64,000 nt of DNA from Rhodosporidiobolus odoratus (lineage: Eukaryota > Basidiomycota > Microbotryomycetes > Sporidiobolales > Sporidiobolaceae), in the NCBI GenBank assembly GCA_034387635.1, contig JAOANU010000008.1, positions 806,001-870,000 on the forward strand, written 5' to 3'. Position 1 is the first letter of the stretch, and each line of letters opens with the position of its first letter. The notes beneath the pieces were generated by a model. The model was not told the DNA's origin, did not search any database, and worked only from the letters and a program-made list of their open reading frames with translations. Position numbers and translations under genes: made by a program. Positions 45,821-57,129 of the stretch are shown one piece after another.

Positions 45821-47435
45821 ATGCCTGGCCAGCAAGCCACCTTCGATGCCCTTCTGCAAGAATGGTCGGCCACGATCGAGCGGGCGGCACTCGCCCTGTC
45901 CACCAGTGCCGGCGATCGCCTGCGACTTGAGCGCTACTTGCTCCAACTTGATCGTATAGACCGCCAAATCGAAGGCACCCCGACCACTTTCCTCTCGTTG
46001 GATCGAGCAGGAGTCATGCGATCTCAGCTGTTGTCGATCCACCTGGCACTGAGCGCTGCTCATTGAGTAGCGACTGATTCTACAGTAACTGCCCACTTGG
46101 CACCCCTCCTGCCTTCCGTGGTTGACCCATTGGGAGTGCGTCCGCAAATCGACATCAACCCTACCTTTCTCGATTTCACCGTCAATTCGCTGCATTATGG
46201 TCCTTCCCGCATAGCACGCCTAATCGAGGCCACTACAGGCCGTTCAGTATCGGCCAGATCAGTCAGGCGAAGGATTGTGGAGCAGGGACTGCGTCAACCG
46301 GAAGAAGAGACGGTTCACCACGACAACCTCTCCTCGGAAGAGCTGGACGAGCTGGTGCTGGAGCTTAGGGCAAAGCAACCGGAGGCTGGAATACTCTATA
46401 CTGTCGGCCATCTAAATGCCCTGGGGCTGTATCCGCCACGCGACGCAGTTCGCGCGTCCCTCTCCCGACTTTTTCCCTTTTAGAACTTTCCTCTCAGAAT
46501 CACACCAGTCGTTCCGCCAACGCCAAGTCTACAAGGTTGCCGGTCCCAACTCCGTCTGGTATCTCGACGGACAGCACGAACTGGTCAATTTTGGGATCGT
46601 CGTTCACGGTATTGTTGATGGCTATTCAAGAATGATCACAGGCTTGAGGGCAAGCTCGGATAATAGGGCAGAGACCATGCTTAGTGGATTTCTGGATGCC
46701 ACAGAGAAGAATGGAGTGCCGTCTCGCGTACGAGGGGACCGCGGTGGGGAGAATGTACAGGTTGCATACTGGTTGACAGAATTCAGGGGAGCAGGCCGGG
46801 GTTCCTTTCTCTGGGGAACGTGCGTGCTGGGCTTCAGTACTTTGCCTTGACCTGTGCTGAGGTTGTCCTTTCTCACTACTTGCAGGTCCCCTCACAATAC
46901 TCGCATTGAGCGTCTCTGGCCAGAAGTTGTTCGATCAGTTCTCGGCACGTGGTATGCCACCTTCCTGCACCTCAGAGACGAGCACGGTTACGACCCTACC
47001 CTTTCCCATCACATCTGGCTCGGCACCCTTCTCTTCCTTCCTTCTATCAATGCCGAAATGGAGCTCTTCCGGGAGCAATTCAACCATCATCCCCTGTCCT
47101 CTGAACATTACAAGCGGCCTGTCGAGCTGTTCTTTGAGGGCATGCATACCGCTGGTGTCAGAGGCTTCTGGTCCAAAGGCGGAGCGCGGCAGTACCCTGG
47201 GGAAGAAGCCGTGGAGGAACTCAACTATGGAGTTGAGAGGTTGCAGCAAAGTGAGGAGGAGGAGGTCACAGGTCAGGTGGAGTTGGACGTGCGCAACCCT
47301 TTTGCTGGACTGGGGGGTCATCCGGAGCAAGTGATACTGGCACGCACCCTTGAACAGAACTTTGGTCTCCCAGAGGAAAAATGGGTATGTGGGTTGGGGA
47401 TTATGCTGGAACTCATGGATGAGTATGGAATATAA
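45821..47435 (+). pseudogene. rve-type DDE transposase/integrase-like gene, frame-broken
   Basis: Catalytic-core protein of the transposon. An N-terminal piece (MPGQQATFDALLQEWSATIE, 45821-46066) is followed by a helix-turn-helix-like region (LHYGPSRIARLIEATTGRSV then SARSVRRRIVEQGL). The DDE core reads GPNSVWYLDGQHELVNFGIV (first D), GIVDGYSRMITGL, VPSRVRGDRGGENVQVAYWL (second D), and after an intron (~46,821-46,887) SPHNTRIERLWPEVV (E). A downstream domain (LRDEHGYDPTLSHHIWLGTL, FREQFNHHPLSSE) is typical of these eukaryotic integrase-like proteins. Frame breaks at ~46,066-46,100 and at 46,484 (T-run before TTTAGAAC) are not repaired by a normal intron. All three catalytic acids remain, so decay is recent, or the breaks are sequence errors or unseen introns. 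Confidence 0.72.
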
Positions 47436-50400
47436 TTGAGAAAGTCTGATTGCACTGAGAGTTGTAGCATATCGCGAAACGCCTATACAAGCTGTTCTTG
47501 CTGATTTGCCTTGACATTGCTGCCGGATTGTATTCACTGATTTGGCTTTACTGCCCAAGCAGCTAGCATGTCCAGACAGATGATCTGAATGAGAGCATTG
47601 CATAGCTGGCAGCAAGACGTACAATGTGTGAGCTCGGCAACTGAAGGAAAGAAACACTTACATCCACTACCGTCATTCTAGACAACCTCCCTCTCCTCTT
47701 CCTCTGAACAAAAAGTCCTCTTCACATGCGCAGTACCCTGCACACATTCACAGCAGTCAGATGTGAGGTGAACAATACCACTGATTGTTAAGGTACAACT
47801 GAACAAGATTCAGAAACAGCAAGATGCTTTGCCACGCGAGGAGATGCAGTAGCACAAGGCACAAGTGTCAGACCTCCCCAGCTGCTGACATCTGCATTCT
47901 ACCATCAATATGTGAACTCCCAAATCTGCATCTGCGCAGCTGGAATGCCCTGCACGACCGACCCCAGTGCGCGTCCATGTGTGGAAGATGGTAACCAGGT
48001 TGATTGCGATAGCCTAAGTTCGGAGTGATACTGGCTTGCCAAGAGCCACATAGACGGGTCTAGCTGTGGTGCTTCACGCTAGACCACATCCCTACCATGT
48101 AGCTCCTGTCAATCAAGCTGAGGCAAATCAAATGCCGACTTGACCTTCTCAAGCTGAGCCTGGCCTTTTGAGCCAGTCCACCTCGAGCAAGTCACAACCT
48201 TGCCGTGGTGTGCAGCTGGGGCACATCTGGCTTGTAAGCCGCACTCTTCTGTTGTAGTCAGCGGTCTGTGAGTTTCCGTCTCATATCAAGGTCTAGACAG
48301 GAGAAACACCTCATTTATGATCAGACTAGCCAAGGCAGACCTGCAGAGTTGGCGTCTTGGCTCAACCACAGAACGGAAGGGATCCTGTGTCTTTGATGGG
48401 AATTGCAGGCGCCACACCCACCTTGACCCCATGAACAGGAAATGTCTATAGTGAGGAAACCTGCAGCTTTTCATGCGCAGAATCAGGGTCGGTAACTTGT
48501 TTTAACCCCTGAACGCCTGTTCCATATCCTAGCTGGCTAGCTCAACTATGCAAAGCATCAGCAGACTAGCAAACACAGCTATCAGTGACCTTCTCAATTT
48601 GGTGACAGTGGTGACTGTTGGCACCTCTTTCAACTCTCCGTAGACATTGCGCAAGTGACGACAGCTGTCTCGCTTCAAGCAGTAGGAAAGTATGCTTCAA
48701 TGCAAGCTTCAGCAGCATCGAATATGCCGCCCAGAGCGCTCGATCTTTCCCCCAAAAAAGCCATGAGTAAATACCATCTCGCGAGCAAATACGGTTTCCC
48801 TTATCCACTCACTATGTCTATCAGAGTGCTATGGCACAAAGTACAGTAGCTCCAAGATCGCGCTAAGTGCCCCTCAAACGCTTGGCTGCGTAAGCATAGT
48901 CGTAATGGAAGTGTACACAGTCAAAGACAAGTGCATGCCAAGGTCCTGGCGCTGTGTGGGGAGAGTTCAGTTCATGTGGCCGGTCCCTGCCTAACATTAC
49001 CTCTCACTGACTTCCGCACACAAGAGCGAGACTGAGAGTGCATGCTTGCAAGAGAGAGAGAGCAAGAGAGGGATTTGTCCGCCTCCTTCCTCCCAGAACA
49101 ACGGCCAATCACCTGGGCATATCAAGCTCTTGTAAGAGAGGCAGTGCACATCCAACTTGGGCGACAGACAAGCAAGGGTGGCGCCGCCAGGTGCAGTTGC
49201 GTTGGCAAAATATATGACGAGACAGCGCTATAGTTCTGGTATACAACTTAGCTCATGCCTCATCACGTTCTGGAACTCCGCCACTTCCACAGCATGATAC
49301 AGAGCTATTGCGTTGGCCAAGGTCTTGCCGCATGATGTCCTTTCAGGATTGGTGTTGGTTGGCGAAAGGCGAGTGGTATGTGATGGGGAGCAAGAGCAGC
49401 GCGGAGGACGATCAGCGGCGGAAGGTGTCTGGCAGCGCATTGTGGTTGCTCGATAGATTGACGGAATACGGGCAGCTTAGCAGTGAAACCAAACGACGGG
49501 AGCAAAGAGGTGCAGCAGGAAGCCGCTTTGGGTTTGGGCTGATCCCCTCGTACATGGTAACACCCTCTGTAGACCCAGCGCATGCCAACCATTGTACAAT
49601 AGAGCCTGCTACACGTACTTGTGGGCTCGATAGCAGCAAAGACACGTGTAGGCCAGAACTGACACGGTTCGTTTGGTCACAGGAAGGTTGAGTGTCTTTC
49701 TACGCTTCATTCCGACACGCTCTGACACGTGCACGACATGTTTGTTTGCAAGGCAACCTAGGTCCCCGTGACTCCCTATAAAAGCTGGCTCTCCTGGCTT
49801 CACTCTCTTCTCCTTCTCCCGCTTCACATCTCGTTCTTCCCTTCTGCCAGCTGCCCCTTCTCCTATCGCTCACACGCGTCGTGTCGGGTCTTAGGACGGG
49901 CAGTTTGGCAGCTGGGATCACGATCCTCTACTCTGTGTGGGCTCCGCTGCTTGGATGTTTCTCTTTTGCCGCGGATGTGCTCTGCTTTTCTGGCCGCTGC
50001 CTCTCGCCCACGCTGTCTACCAGTCTACCTTTGCTTCTCTGACTCGAGTCGCCCCATCTCTGTTGGCTTGCGCGTGATGCGCCAGTTTACAGACGGGCTT
50101 GTACTTGTAGTCAGATGAAACAGAGTGCACTGAAGGATGCTAGGCGTGCTCGATGCTTCCTTGCTCTTCGGCTCCTTCTGCTTTTTCTCTGTCCCCTGAG
50201 TCCAAGTATTCAGTTGTTCTAGCATCAAGCACTTCGTGTCATTCTTTGAATCTTGACTAGACTTTCACACTTCGCTGTCAATTACGCTGAACCTGCCTGT
50301 TTGTTTCAATCAACATCTAAGGCTGCCCTCGCCGACGCCCAGCAGTGCTATCTCTACTCTGACGCTCGTCAAAGTGCACGATGGGCACAGGCACCCTATG

Positions 50401-50698
50401 ACCCCGTCCCGTTAGCCCGACTGCATTGCCGTCTCCATCCGTCGGAGCTTGCTCGTCTGAGACCTGGTAAATGACATTTGAAAAGTGTCAGCTTGTGAAG
50501 TACAGGGAGAAATAGACAGCGCACACGTTCAAACCGTGCTTGACGACCTGCACGCAGTGCCTGCAAATTGGGTCGCTCTGCAGGTAGATCCAGAGATGAG
50601 GGAGGCGCGGGAGTTTGGACGGTCGGGCACAGGTGCAATGATGGCAAGATCACGCTACAGGAATCAGAAGTGTGAGTGACCATTCTTCTTCACACAGA
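47436..50698. other. 3.3-kb transposon interior without a supported gene
   Basis: Only short open frames. A good TATA box (ctataaaag, ~49776-49784) on the + strand is followed by a pyrimidine-rich leader. Small frames at 50,253-50,474 and 50,485-50,679 (ADAQQCYLYSDARQSARWAQ; HVQTVLDDLHAVPANWVALQ) look weakly protein-like and could be exons of a small cargo gene. I cannot join them convincingly. Lower GC than the surrounding genes. Confidence 0.4.
49776..49784 (+). promoter_or_regulatory. TATA-box candidate inside the transposon
   Basis: ctataaaag followed ~30 bp later by a CT-rich leader (49,800-49,860). Suggests + strand transcription toward the small frames at 50.2-50.7 kb. No product identified. 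Confidence 0.35.
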
Positions 50699-53600
50699 TC
50701 AAGTCGAAGACGATCGCACCTCCCGGAAACACCCAATTTGACTTTTCTCATACTCGAAAAAGTCTTTGAAAGCCTGGCTGTACGCCGCCTGAGAGTCTGC
50801 TGAAGACGCGGCAGTGAAGGAGACATCATCTGAGCAGGCCGCTACAGATGAGGCAATGACGAGCGGAAACCCTTCATTCCGCTGTGCTGAAGCCAAGAGA
50901 GTGAACTGCATGAGGACAAGGCAATAAGTCAAGTCTGCCAGTGTTCTCCTGCCCGAGTCTGGGAAAGAGGGCGCACCTGGAACCCATGAAGCTCGTCCAG
51001 AGGACGAGTGTGAGACCGCAAGAAATAGTCGCAGAAAGCTGTCCGTATCGACATGTCTTCGAGCATAAGACCCAGATAGCCCACGGCGCGAGCCTCATCT
51101 GCCAGAGTCACACCTGGTTCCCGCTTCCATATAAGAGAGCTCCACCAAGCTTCGAAAGCTGCTTGATCATGTCCACCCAAGAAGGAGGGGTCCCTATAGG
51201 TCAGCCCTCGAAGGAAAGCCGAGTGAGATCTAAGCTCTGGTGCGTTGAAGGGGCGAGGCTGGTCGTGTTCGGGCGGCACACGCGCTAGGCTTGGGTCGGT
51301 CATGTCGGCGCCCTGGCGGCGACAAGTGTAGGCCTATGCACGATCAAAGCGAGTGTGCCTCCTATCTGAACAATGAGAAACCAAGGGCGTACGGAAGGCA
51401 GGCTAGCACTCAGGAATCCCTCACCAAATGCCACGTATAACGGCTTCCTTGTGTCGATAGCATACTCATTGAAAAGCTGTGAGAGAAATTCGGGCGGCAG
51501 AAGATTTGGGACGACATATTCCCCACTCAAGGATGCGCGGAGACCAAGGTTGTGCTGGAGATAGAGAAGGTCAGCACCCACAACAAAAGCTAAGCAAGGG
51601 GGAAAACGCACCGCGCTCAGAGCTCCGTAATTCAGCAGCGCCCGAAATGCAGGACAAGTCGACAAGGGCTTCCCGACATTTGAACGGTTTGTGAGGAAGC
51701 TGACGAGCTGACCAGTCCAGTGGCTGTCACGAGCGTCATGGAATACCGCGTCCAAGTCGCCCCGAGTCATGGGAGAAGTTGCAACATCGAGCGCAGCCCA
51801 CAGCATGCTATGTAGTCCTTGTCAGTCAGTTAAAGATAAGGTGTACTCCTTGATGCAAGAGATCACGCACCAATGAGGGACGTCTTGAAACCAAAACATA
51901 ACTACCGCCGCGAGTAGTCCAGTGAGCCTGCTGCGTTCCATTCCTTCAGACCCTGACTCGTCTCCCACCTCTGGTAAGGCCTGACTACCGAAGGAAAAGA
52001 TGCGTCTCGCATCTCCCAGAAGTGCTCGTAGGAAACTCGGGAGAAGAGTGCCTGCAATACCGCGATCATCCACCCTGCAAGCAAACCCGAGGAATGGTCA
52101 GTCTGGTTCAATGTCAGTCCTCCAAGGAATCCCGCACCCAAATCCAGGTGCATTGAGTAGGTACGGGCGCTGCATGCAAGCCTGAGAGTCGTTCCTGAGA
52201 TGACCCTCCAGCTGCTTCGCCATGGATAACCCTTCCGCCACCAAATCGAGGTTCTCCTTGCTCACATACTCGTTCTTTCGATCTTTGTCCCAGTCCGCAG
52301 GCAGTGTCTCCTTGTTGAGAAGTATGAGACGACAAGCTGGCACACTCATGTCAGTGGAGGCTTTTTGCAGCGAATCAGCGACAGTTTCGAGGCGCCCGCG
52401 CATAGTAGGAGAGGGAAGCTCTGGTTGCGAGGGCGTGGGCGATGGTGAAGGGTTGGCTAGGCGGTATGCTGCCTGGAAGTCCAACTGCGCATGAAAGAGT
52501 GCACATTAGCACTGTTCTAAGCGGTCAGGAACCCTCCCTTGGCCATCACCTCCACGTACAGGAGCATCCTCCACCTCGTTACTGGCTGACCGTCCATCAT
52601 CGTTGTCCGAAGATTCGCCTGCGAATCCGAGAGGCACGGCCACAATTGACTGTAGATGAGGTAGTTCAACTTCATTGTCACTTGAGCAGACAGGGGGGGC
52701 TTACACGTGAAGGACCAGCCGCGGCCAAAAGAGGCGGCGCTCCGTTGCTTTCGCCGTTGTTGAGCCGGCGTCGCTGACCGCGAGCTCGAGATGTCGAAAG
52801 GCCAAAGAATTGTTCGCCATCCGAGGCCAGCTCGGATTCGCTCTCGGAGCCTCGCTTTATCAGATGGGTCAGTAGAAACATTAGAGCATAGAGCATTCTG
52901 AGAGTGAACTTACACGCCGGCGTCGGGGAACCTGCACATGGGCCAAGAGTAAGCTCAGAAACAAGGGGAAGAGGGAAGCAGACTGACCAACGCAAAGGCC
53001 TTGTTGTACTTTTCGACTATGTCGTCCGTCCCTAGATAGTCGCATTCGGAGGTCGTGGCTGGGACAGCAGCATGGTGGTCAATGCAGGACAGGGTAAACC
53101 TTATTAGCAACATACTGCAGAAGACGGTGTTAGACACGCCTTGATGGCGAACCGCAACCTCGTTTAGATGATCGCTCGTCAAACTGGGACGTCCGGGGGC
53201 ACGCTCCAACCCAGTCAAAGTGTCGCTGTCACGGCTGAGGCGTTGTAGACAGAGAAACCTGCCGTCGACCAGCTGACGGGCCGAGAGCTTTGAGTCAAAT
53301 GCGAGGTTCTGCAGAAACAGGTCATTGCAAGGAAAGACGTCTGGCTGGAAAGGTGAAAAACGGAAACTGCAACTCACTCGAAGAGTCAGAATGCGCAGTA
53401 TGGAATATGCTGCAAATTGCACATCTGCATCGCCCGGCTTCTTCGGGTTGTTCTCGGCCCAGTAGTTCAACTTGAACGCGCATTCGAGATCGCTGAGGTG
53501 AACCGTGCGCTTACTTTGCACAACTTGCTCAACCAACTTGGGTTCCTGTCGGCCACACGGTATAGAAGGTCAGGTGCTGGAAGGCGAGCAGTATGTCATC

Positions 53601-54651
53601 AGCGTAAAATTGATGTACCGCTGGAAGGACAACGACCTGTCTTGCCTTCTTACCCCCCTTCATGGCCGCCAAGTGTCGACACAGAGGCTCCAACTCCTTC
53701 TCCATATCCTCGACCGTCAAATAATCAGCGCCTGGCACAAAAGAAGACAACAATTGCCCGCTAGTACTTGCTGAAGCCTGGGCTGCTCTTGAGGTATTCG
53801 CCGCCCTGCTTCTTGCCTCCCTGTTGCTGCCTTCCCTACCAACCAGATTGCTCCGCCGACTCCCCAATGCCCGCTTGTTCCAAGAATGAGGGCGGTACCC
53901 GCCTCCGCCTTGAAGGGCTGCTTGCCGTGTTTGGCTGCTGGTGGAAGCCTCTGTTCCCCCAGAGAGGACACCTGCTCCCGGCGATTCCGAGACCATCCAA
54001 TCCGACCACGGCGCGGGTGGGTGTGGGTCTGGGCGAGATGCAACACAAGAACCGACCGCTGCGGCGCGGAAAGTGGCTGAAGCAGAAGCCGCGGTCAAAG
54101 GCGTTGAAACGACAGAAGGGGGAGGAGGTTGAACTGTCGAAAGTGTAGCGGAGGTAGAGGGTGTGGAGGGGAGCGAGGCCCTTGCCCATGTTGAAGGAGA
54201 AGGCTGAGGGACGACAGCGGGAACAGGAGGATTCGGAAGGCTTGGGGCCTGTGGTCGAGGGGGAAGCTGAGGAGAAGCAAGCGTTGGGAATGTTGGCGGC
54301 GCACGGTGAGGGTCATAGGGTGGGGCAGAAGGGTGTTGTGCAGCGTAGTAGGGGTGGGGAGGAAGAGGTTGTTGAAGTTGAGAAGGGTTGTAAGAAAAGG
54401 GCATTGTTGGAAAAGGTGGCATGCTGAAGTTGGGGTACGGGTACGTAGGTGCTGGAGAGGCGACCGGAGCGGTGTAGGGGGGGAGGTGGAGATTTGCTTG
54501 ATACGAAAGCAACAAGGTCAGCGCGGATGAAGACTTTCCAGGAGGGAAACATACCGGGATGCCCGCAAAGACAATTACCCATCTCACCGCTGCCCGTTAT
54601 GGGATAGGGCACGATCTGACCTCGACACTGACATGTATAGGCGCAGCTCAT
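50699..54651 (-). CDS. Large transposon-borne protein of unknown function
   Basis: Not recognised. ATG 54651-54649 starts MSCAYTCQCRGQIVPYP, with further Cys in NCLCGHP (possible zinc site). Intron ~54552-54495 leads to a Pro/Tyr/Ser-rich region. Next come ADYLTVEDMEKELEPLCRHL; a ~72-nt intron joins VVLPA to EPKLVEQVVQSKRTVHLSDL; then CAFKLNYWAENNPKKPGDAD, FAAYSILRILTLR|NLAFDS, RFLCLQRLSRDSDTLTGLER, DYLGTDDIVEKYNKAFALV. Later exons include RGSESESELASDGEQFFGLS, AAYRLANPSPSPTPS, RLILLNKETLPADWDKDRKN, RDLDAV-like TRGDLDAVFHDARDSHWTGQ, VGADLLYLQHNLGLRASLSG, EAWWSSLIWKREPGV, and end SQIGCFREVRSSST. Roughly 1,100 residues, opposite in direction to the transposase. Exact exon borders in 51.8-53 kb are uncertain. 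It may be an accessory transposition factor or cargo. Confidence 0.55.
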
Positions 54652-54998
54652 CGTCGTAGTGCAAGCGCAGCAAGAGCACGAAAAGTCGAGGAGAGAGTGA
54701 CTTAAGAGGAGAAAGCAGGAAACAGCGCCAAGAGGTATCCAAGCGGAAGACGGGCGGACCTGCCACGGATACGAGGGAACATAGGAGTACATGACACGGG
54801 CTAGCACCCGCGTTGGCAGTGGACTTGGTGAAAGAAAGAGTTATGGCGAAAAGCGGTGTAAGGAGGTCATGGCGATGTGGCGGCTGTGTCAGAAGCGCAT
54901 GAAAGACTTTGAGGCTGAGTTTGAATGCGAAAGAAGTTGTTGAGAGGCCTCGGAGCAAGAGAAAGAGAGTGCGGTGCAACAAGCGAAAGAGATTGGGT

Positions 54999-55021
54999 AT
55001 TGTCCCGAACCGCCCACCATA
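54999..55021 (-). repeat. Right terminal inverted repeat
   Basis: Reads TTGTCCCGAACCGCCC followed by ACCATA on the + strand, the inverse of the left end. Followed by TSD TGTAAC at 55022-55027. Confidence 0.9.
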
Positions 55022-55324
55022 TGTAACCGTGTAACCTTTCCTCGCGCTGTATTTTTTTAACTGTTTCGAGCGGAACTAGGGCGATGATAGTCTCAGAACT
55101 CAGACCCCCCTTAAGTGACACGTCACCCGCCCCACAAGCCGAAGTTGGGGGAAGTTTAGGGGGGGCTTGGAAAGGAGGGTGGAGTTCTGCGACTAGGGCG
55201 ATGAGGCAGTCAACGTAGGCTATGGCGGTGGCTCTGGCTGGTGCAAGTCATCGCAAAGGCTGGCGCCCGGCCCTCCTACGGCTCAGTTGCTCAGCGGTAG
55301 CTAAGGTCACATTCAAGTTACCAC
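55022..55324. repeat. ~300-bp TG..CA repeat, copy B
   Basis: Near-identical to copy A (38611-38694 plus 39886-40111) and not interrupted by the LTR remnant. Bounded left by the TIR transposon and right by the chromovirus, whose duplicated target ACCAC is its last 5 bp. Confidence 0.8.
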
Positions 55325-55698
55325 TGTTGCACATGTTGCACAGAACGCCTCCGGAGCCGGACTCCCTCGTGTTAACGGGGTGTCGTACGTCTCCTTCGAA
55401 TGCTTCCAACACGTCCCGACAAGTTCTCACACCTCCTATACCCGCAGGCGTTTCAGCGGCAGTGTGGCCCCTCCCCGTTCTTCCCGCAAATAGGAGGTCC
55501 TTCTAGAACAACCTAGTTTCCTCTTCCATTTTCTAGTCTTTGCCTCTTCCGTTATATCTCGCCTCGTAGCTCTCTTGGTTCTGTTCTTTGTCGACATCTC
55601 ACCTTATTCTACCCTAGTGTAGTCCCGTCGCTTGCCGAAACCTGCGTGAGAGCTAGACTAAGCCGCCGTCCGTTCAACCTCCCGTTTTCCGCCTTACA
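55325..55698 (+). repeat. 5' LTR (internally deleted)
   Basis: Starts TGTTGCACATG and ends GCCTTACA. Compared with 62045-62597 it lacks ~180 bp between two CACAGA hexamers, leaving one, as expected for a deletion between short direct repeats. Confidence 0.9.
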
Positions 55699-55700
55699 TT

Positions 55701-55710
55701 AGATTTCGAC
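55701..55710 (+). promoter_or_regulatory. Primer-binding site, candidate for self-priming
   Basis: AGATTTCGAC begins 2 bp after the 5' LTR. It is not the usual TGG of a tRNA-type site, but is the exact reverse complement of GTCGAAATCT inside the LTR (62697-62706), ~35 bp downstream of a TATA-like TTATAT (62659-62664). This is the layout of Tf1/sushi-type self-primed elements. Confidence 0.65.
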
Positions 55711-55742
55711 CTTTCTCCCGGCTTCCTCTAGCTTAGCACGCC

Positions 55743-57038
55743 ATGACTACCCCCGAAGCCGTAGCTGTGGGGCTCGGGCTCATCACCGCCGACGACCTCG
55801 CCCAGCAAGGAGGTTCCCTCGACAACCGCCAACATGCCGAACTCACTCAACGCCTCTATCAACAAGCACTCGCTCATCCTCCTTCCGCCCCGCCCCCTGC
55901 TACGGCCCCCACTTAGCTCCAACTACAAGACTTAGCCGCCCAGATGGCAGTCCTTAGCGCGGCAAACGACGACCTCCGCCGACGCCTCGAAACCCCCACT
56001 CCCCAGTCCGACTCCACCATCGACTGGCACTCCCTGGGTCGGGCCTTCAAAGAAGCCTGGGCTAGCGAAGGTGCCTCCTCAGTCGGCTCCCCCCTCGCCC
56101 GCATCAAGGTCAAGGAGCCCGACACCTACAACGGTTCCCGGAACGATAAGTCGGACATTAACATCTTCGTCTCCCAAATCAAGAATTACGTTCAGGACAC
56201 CAAGGGATGGATCGACGACGCGCACAAGGTCCGGGTTTGCTTGGGTTACCTCAAAGGCAAGCCCTATCTTTGGATCTCCTCGTATCTCGCCCTCCCCGAC
56301 GAGGAACGTCTCCAACCTGAGCTCGCTTTCCTCTCCGACTTTGAACAGTTCTGCGCCCTTCTCCTCGTCACCTGGGGCGACCCCAACAAGAAGGCTGCGG
56401 ACGCCCGCCGCCTCCGCCAACTTCGCCAAACCACCTCTGCCGCCCTCTATGCGTCCGAATTCCGCCGTCTCTCCCTTACCCTCAACTGGGGGATGGAGGC
56501 CCTTCTCTTCCAATTCACCGAGGGTCTCAAGGACGATCTCAAAGACGAACTCGCCCGGCTCGACCCGATCCACGAGCTCACTGCCCTCATGAACAAAGCC
56601 ATCACTATCGATAATCGCCTTTTCCAGTGCCGCCTCCAGAAGGGGCACCGTTCGTACTCGTTGCTCTACGTCCCTCAGGCGACGCCTGCGTACTCCTCCG
56701 CCCCCGACGTCTCCCCGGAAGACCGTATGCAGGTCGACTCCACCCATAAACCTCGCCCCACTGCCTCGCCGCGCCGAGGCCCTCTTTCTCCCGCTGACAA
56801 GGAGTTCTGTCGCAAGAATAACCTTTGTTCCTACTGCGGTGTCGCGGGGCACTACGCCGACAACAACTGCCCGGCTCTTCAGCGTCGTGACGCCCTTCGC
56901 AACTCAGCCGCAAAGCCCCTCCGTACGGCCGCCGCCACCTTTTCGATCACTTTGTCGCAGGCCCCCGCGGCTACCGAGGAGCCCACTCAACCCAGCACCG
57001 GCTCGGGAAACGAGCCCCGCCCGACGGAACAGGTTTGA
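55743..57038 (+). pseudogene. gag: Chromovirus gag with a premature stop
   Basis: ATG 55743 opens MTTPEAVAVGLGLITADDLA. An in-frame TAG at 55914-55916 (probably from CAG) interrupts it, and the frame continues (LQLQDLAAQMAVLSAAND). Capsid-like segment: YNGSRNDKSDINIFVSQIKN, LGYLKGKPYLWISSYL, RRLRQLRQTTSAALYASEFR. Zinc knuckle CSYCGVAGHYADNNC is C-x2-C-x4-H-x5-C, one residue longer than the usual x4. Ends TEQV, TGA 57036-57038. Roughly 430 codons including the stop. Confidence 0.9.
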
Positions 57039-57129
57039 TAGGTTCGTCCTCTCCGCCAGGCGTCTCTCCCATTCCCATCGCCACTAACTCCTTTGCTGTT
57101 CTCTCTTCCCCCGACACTCTCAGTTCTGA

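Larger units (their letters stand above)
45224..55021 (+). mobile_element. 9.8-kb TIR DNA transposon with DDE gene and large cargo gene
   Basis: Ends are inverted repeats, TATG(A/G)(C/T) then GGGCGGTTCGGGACAA, at 45224 and, inverted, at 55021. A 6-bp duplication TGTAAC lies outside both ends (45218-45223, 55022-55027). The paralogous copy A at 38611 shows the undisturbed site TGTAACCGTG. The 9,798 bp hold an rve-type DDE transposase gene on the + strand (left), ~3.3 kb without a clear gene, and a long multi-exon minus-strand gene (right). Superfamily not determined. The DDE domain resembles the eukaryotic integrase-like groups (Ginger, IS481EU-like) more than hAT, Mutator or KDZ; this is from memory of motifs only. 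Confidence 0.88.

Noticed and set aside
45539..46195. 218-codon minus-strand ORF at the left of the transposon
   Set aside because: It lies opposite the transposase N-terminal exons, with no start context or motif; regarded as a shadow frame.
55260..55324. tRNA-like block (GCTCAGTTGCTCAGCGG.. ATTCAAGTTACC)
   Set aside because: Weak resemblance to A and B boxes of a tRNA-derived SINE, but no stems can be drawn and no 3' tail is present. I keep it only as part of the ~300-bp repeat.
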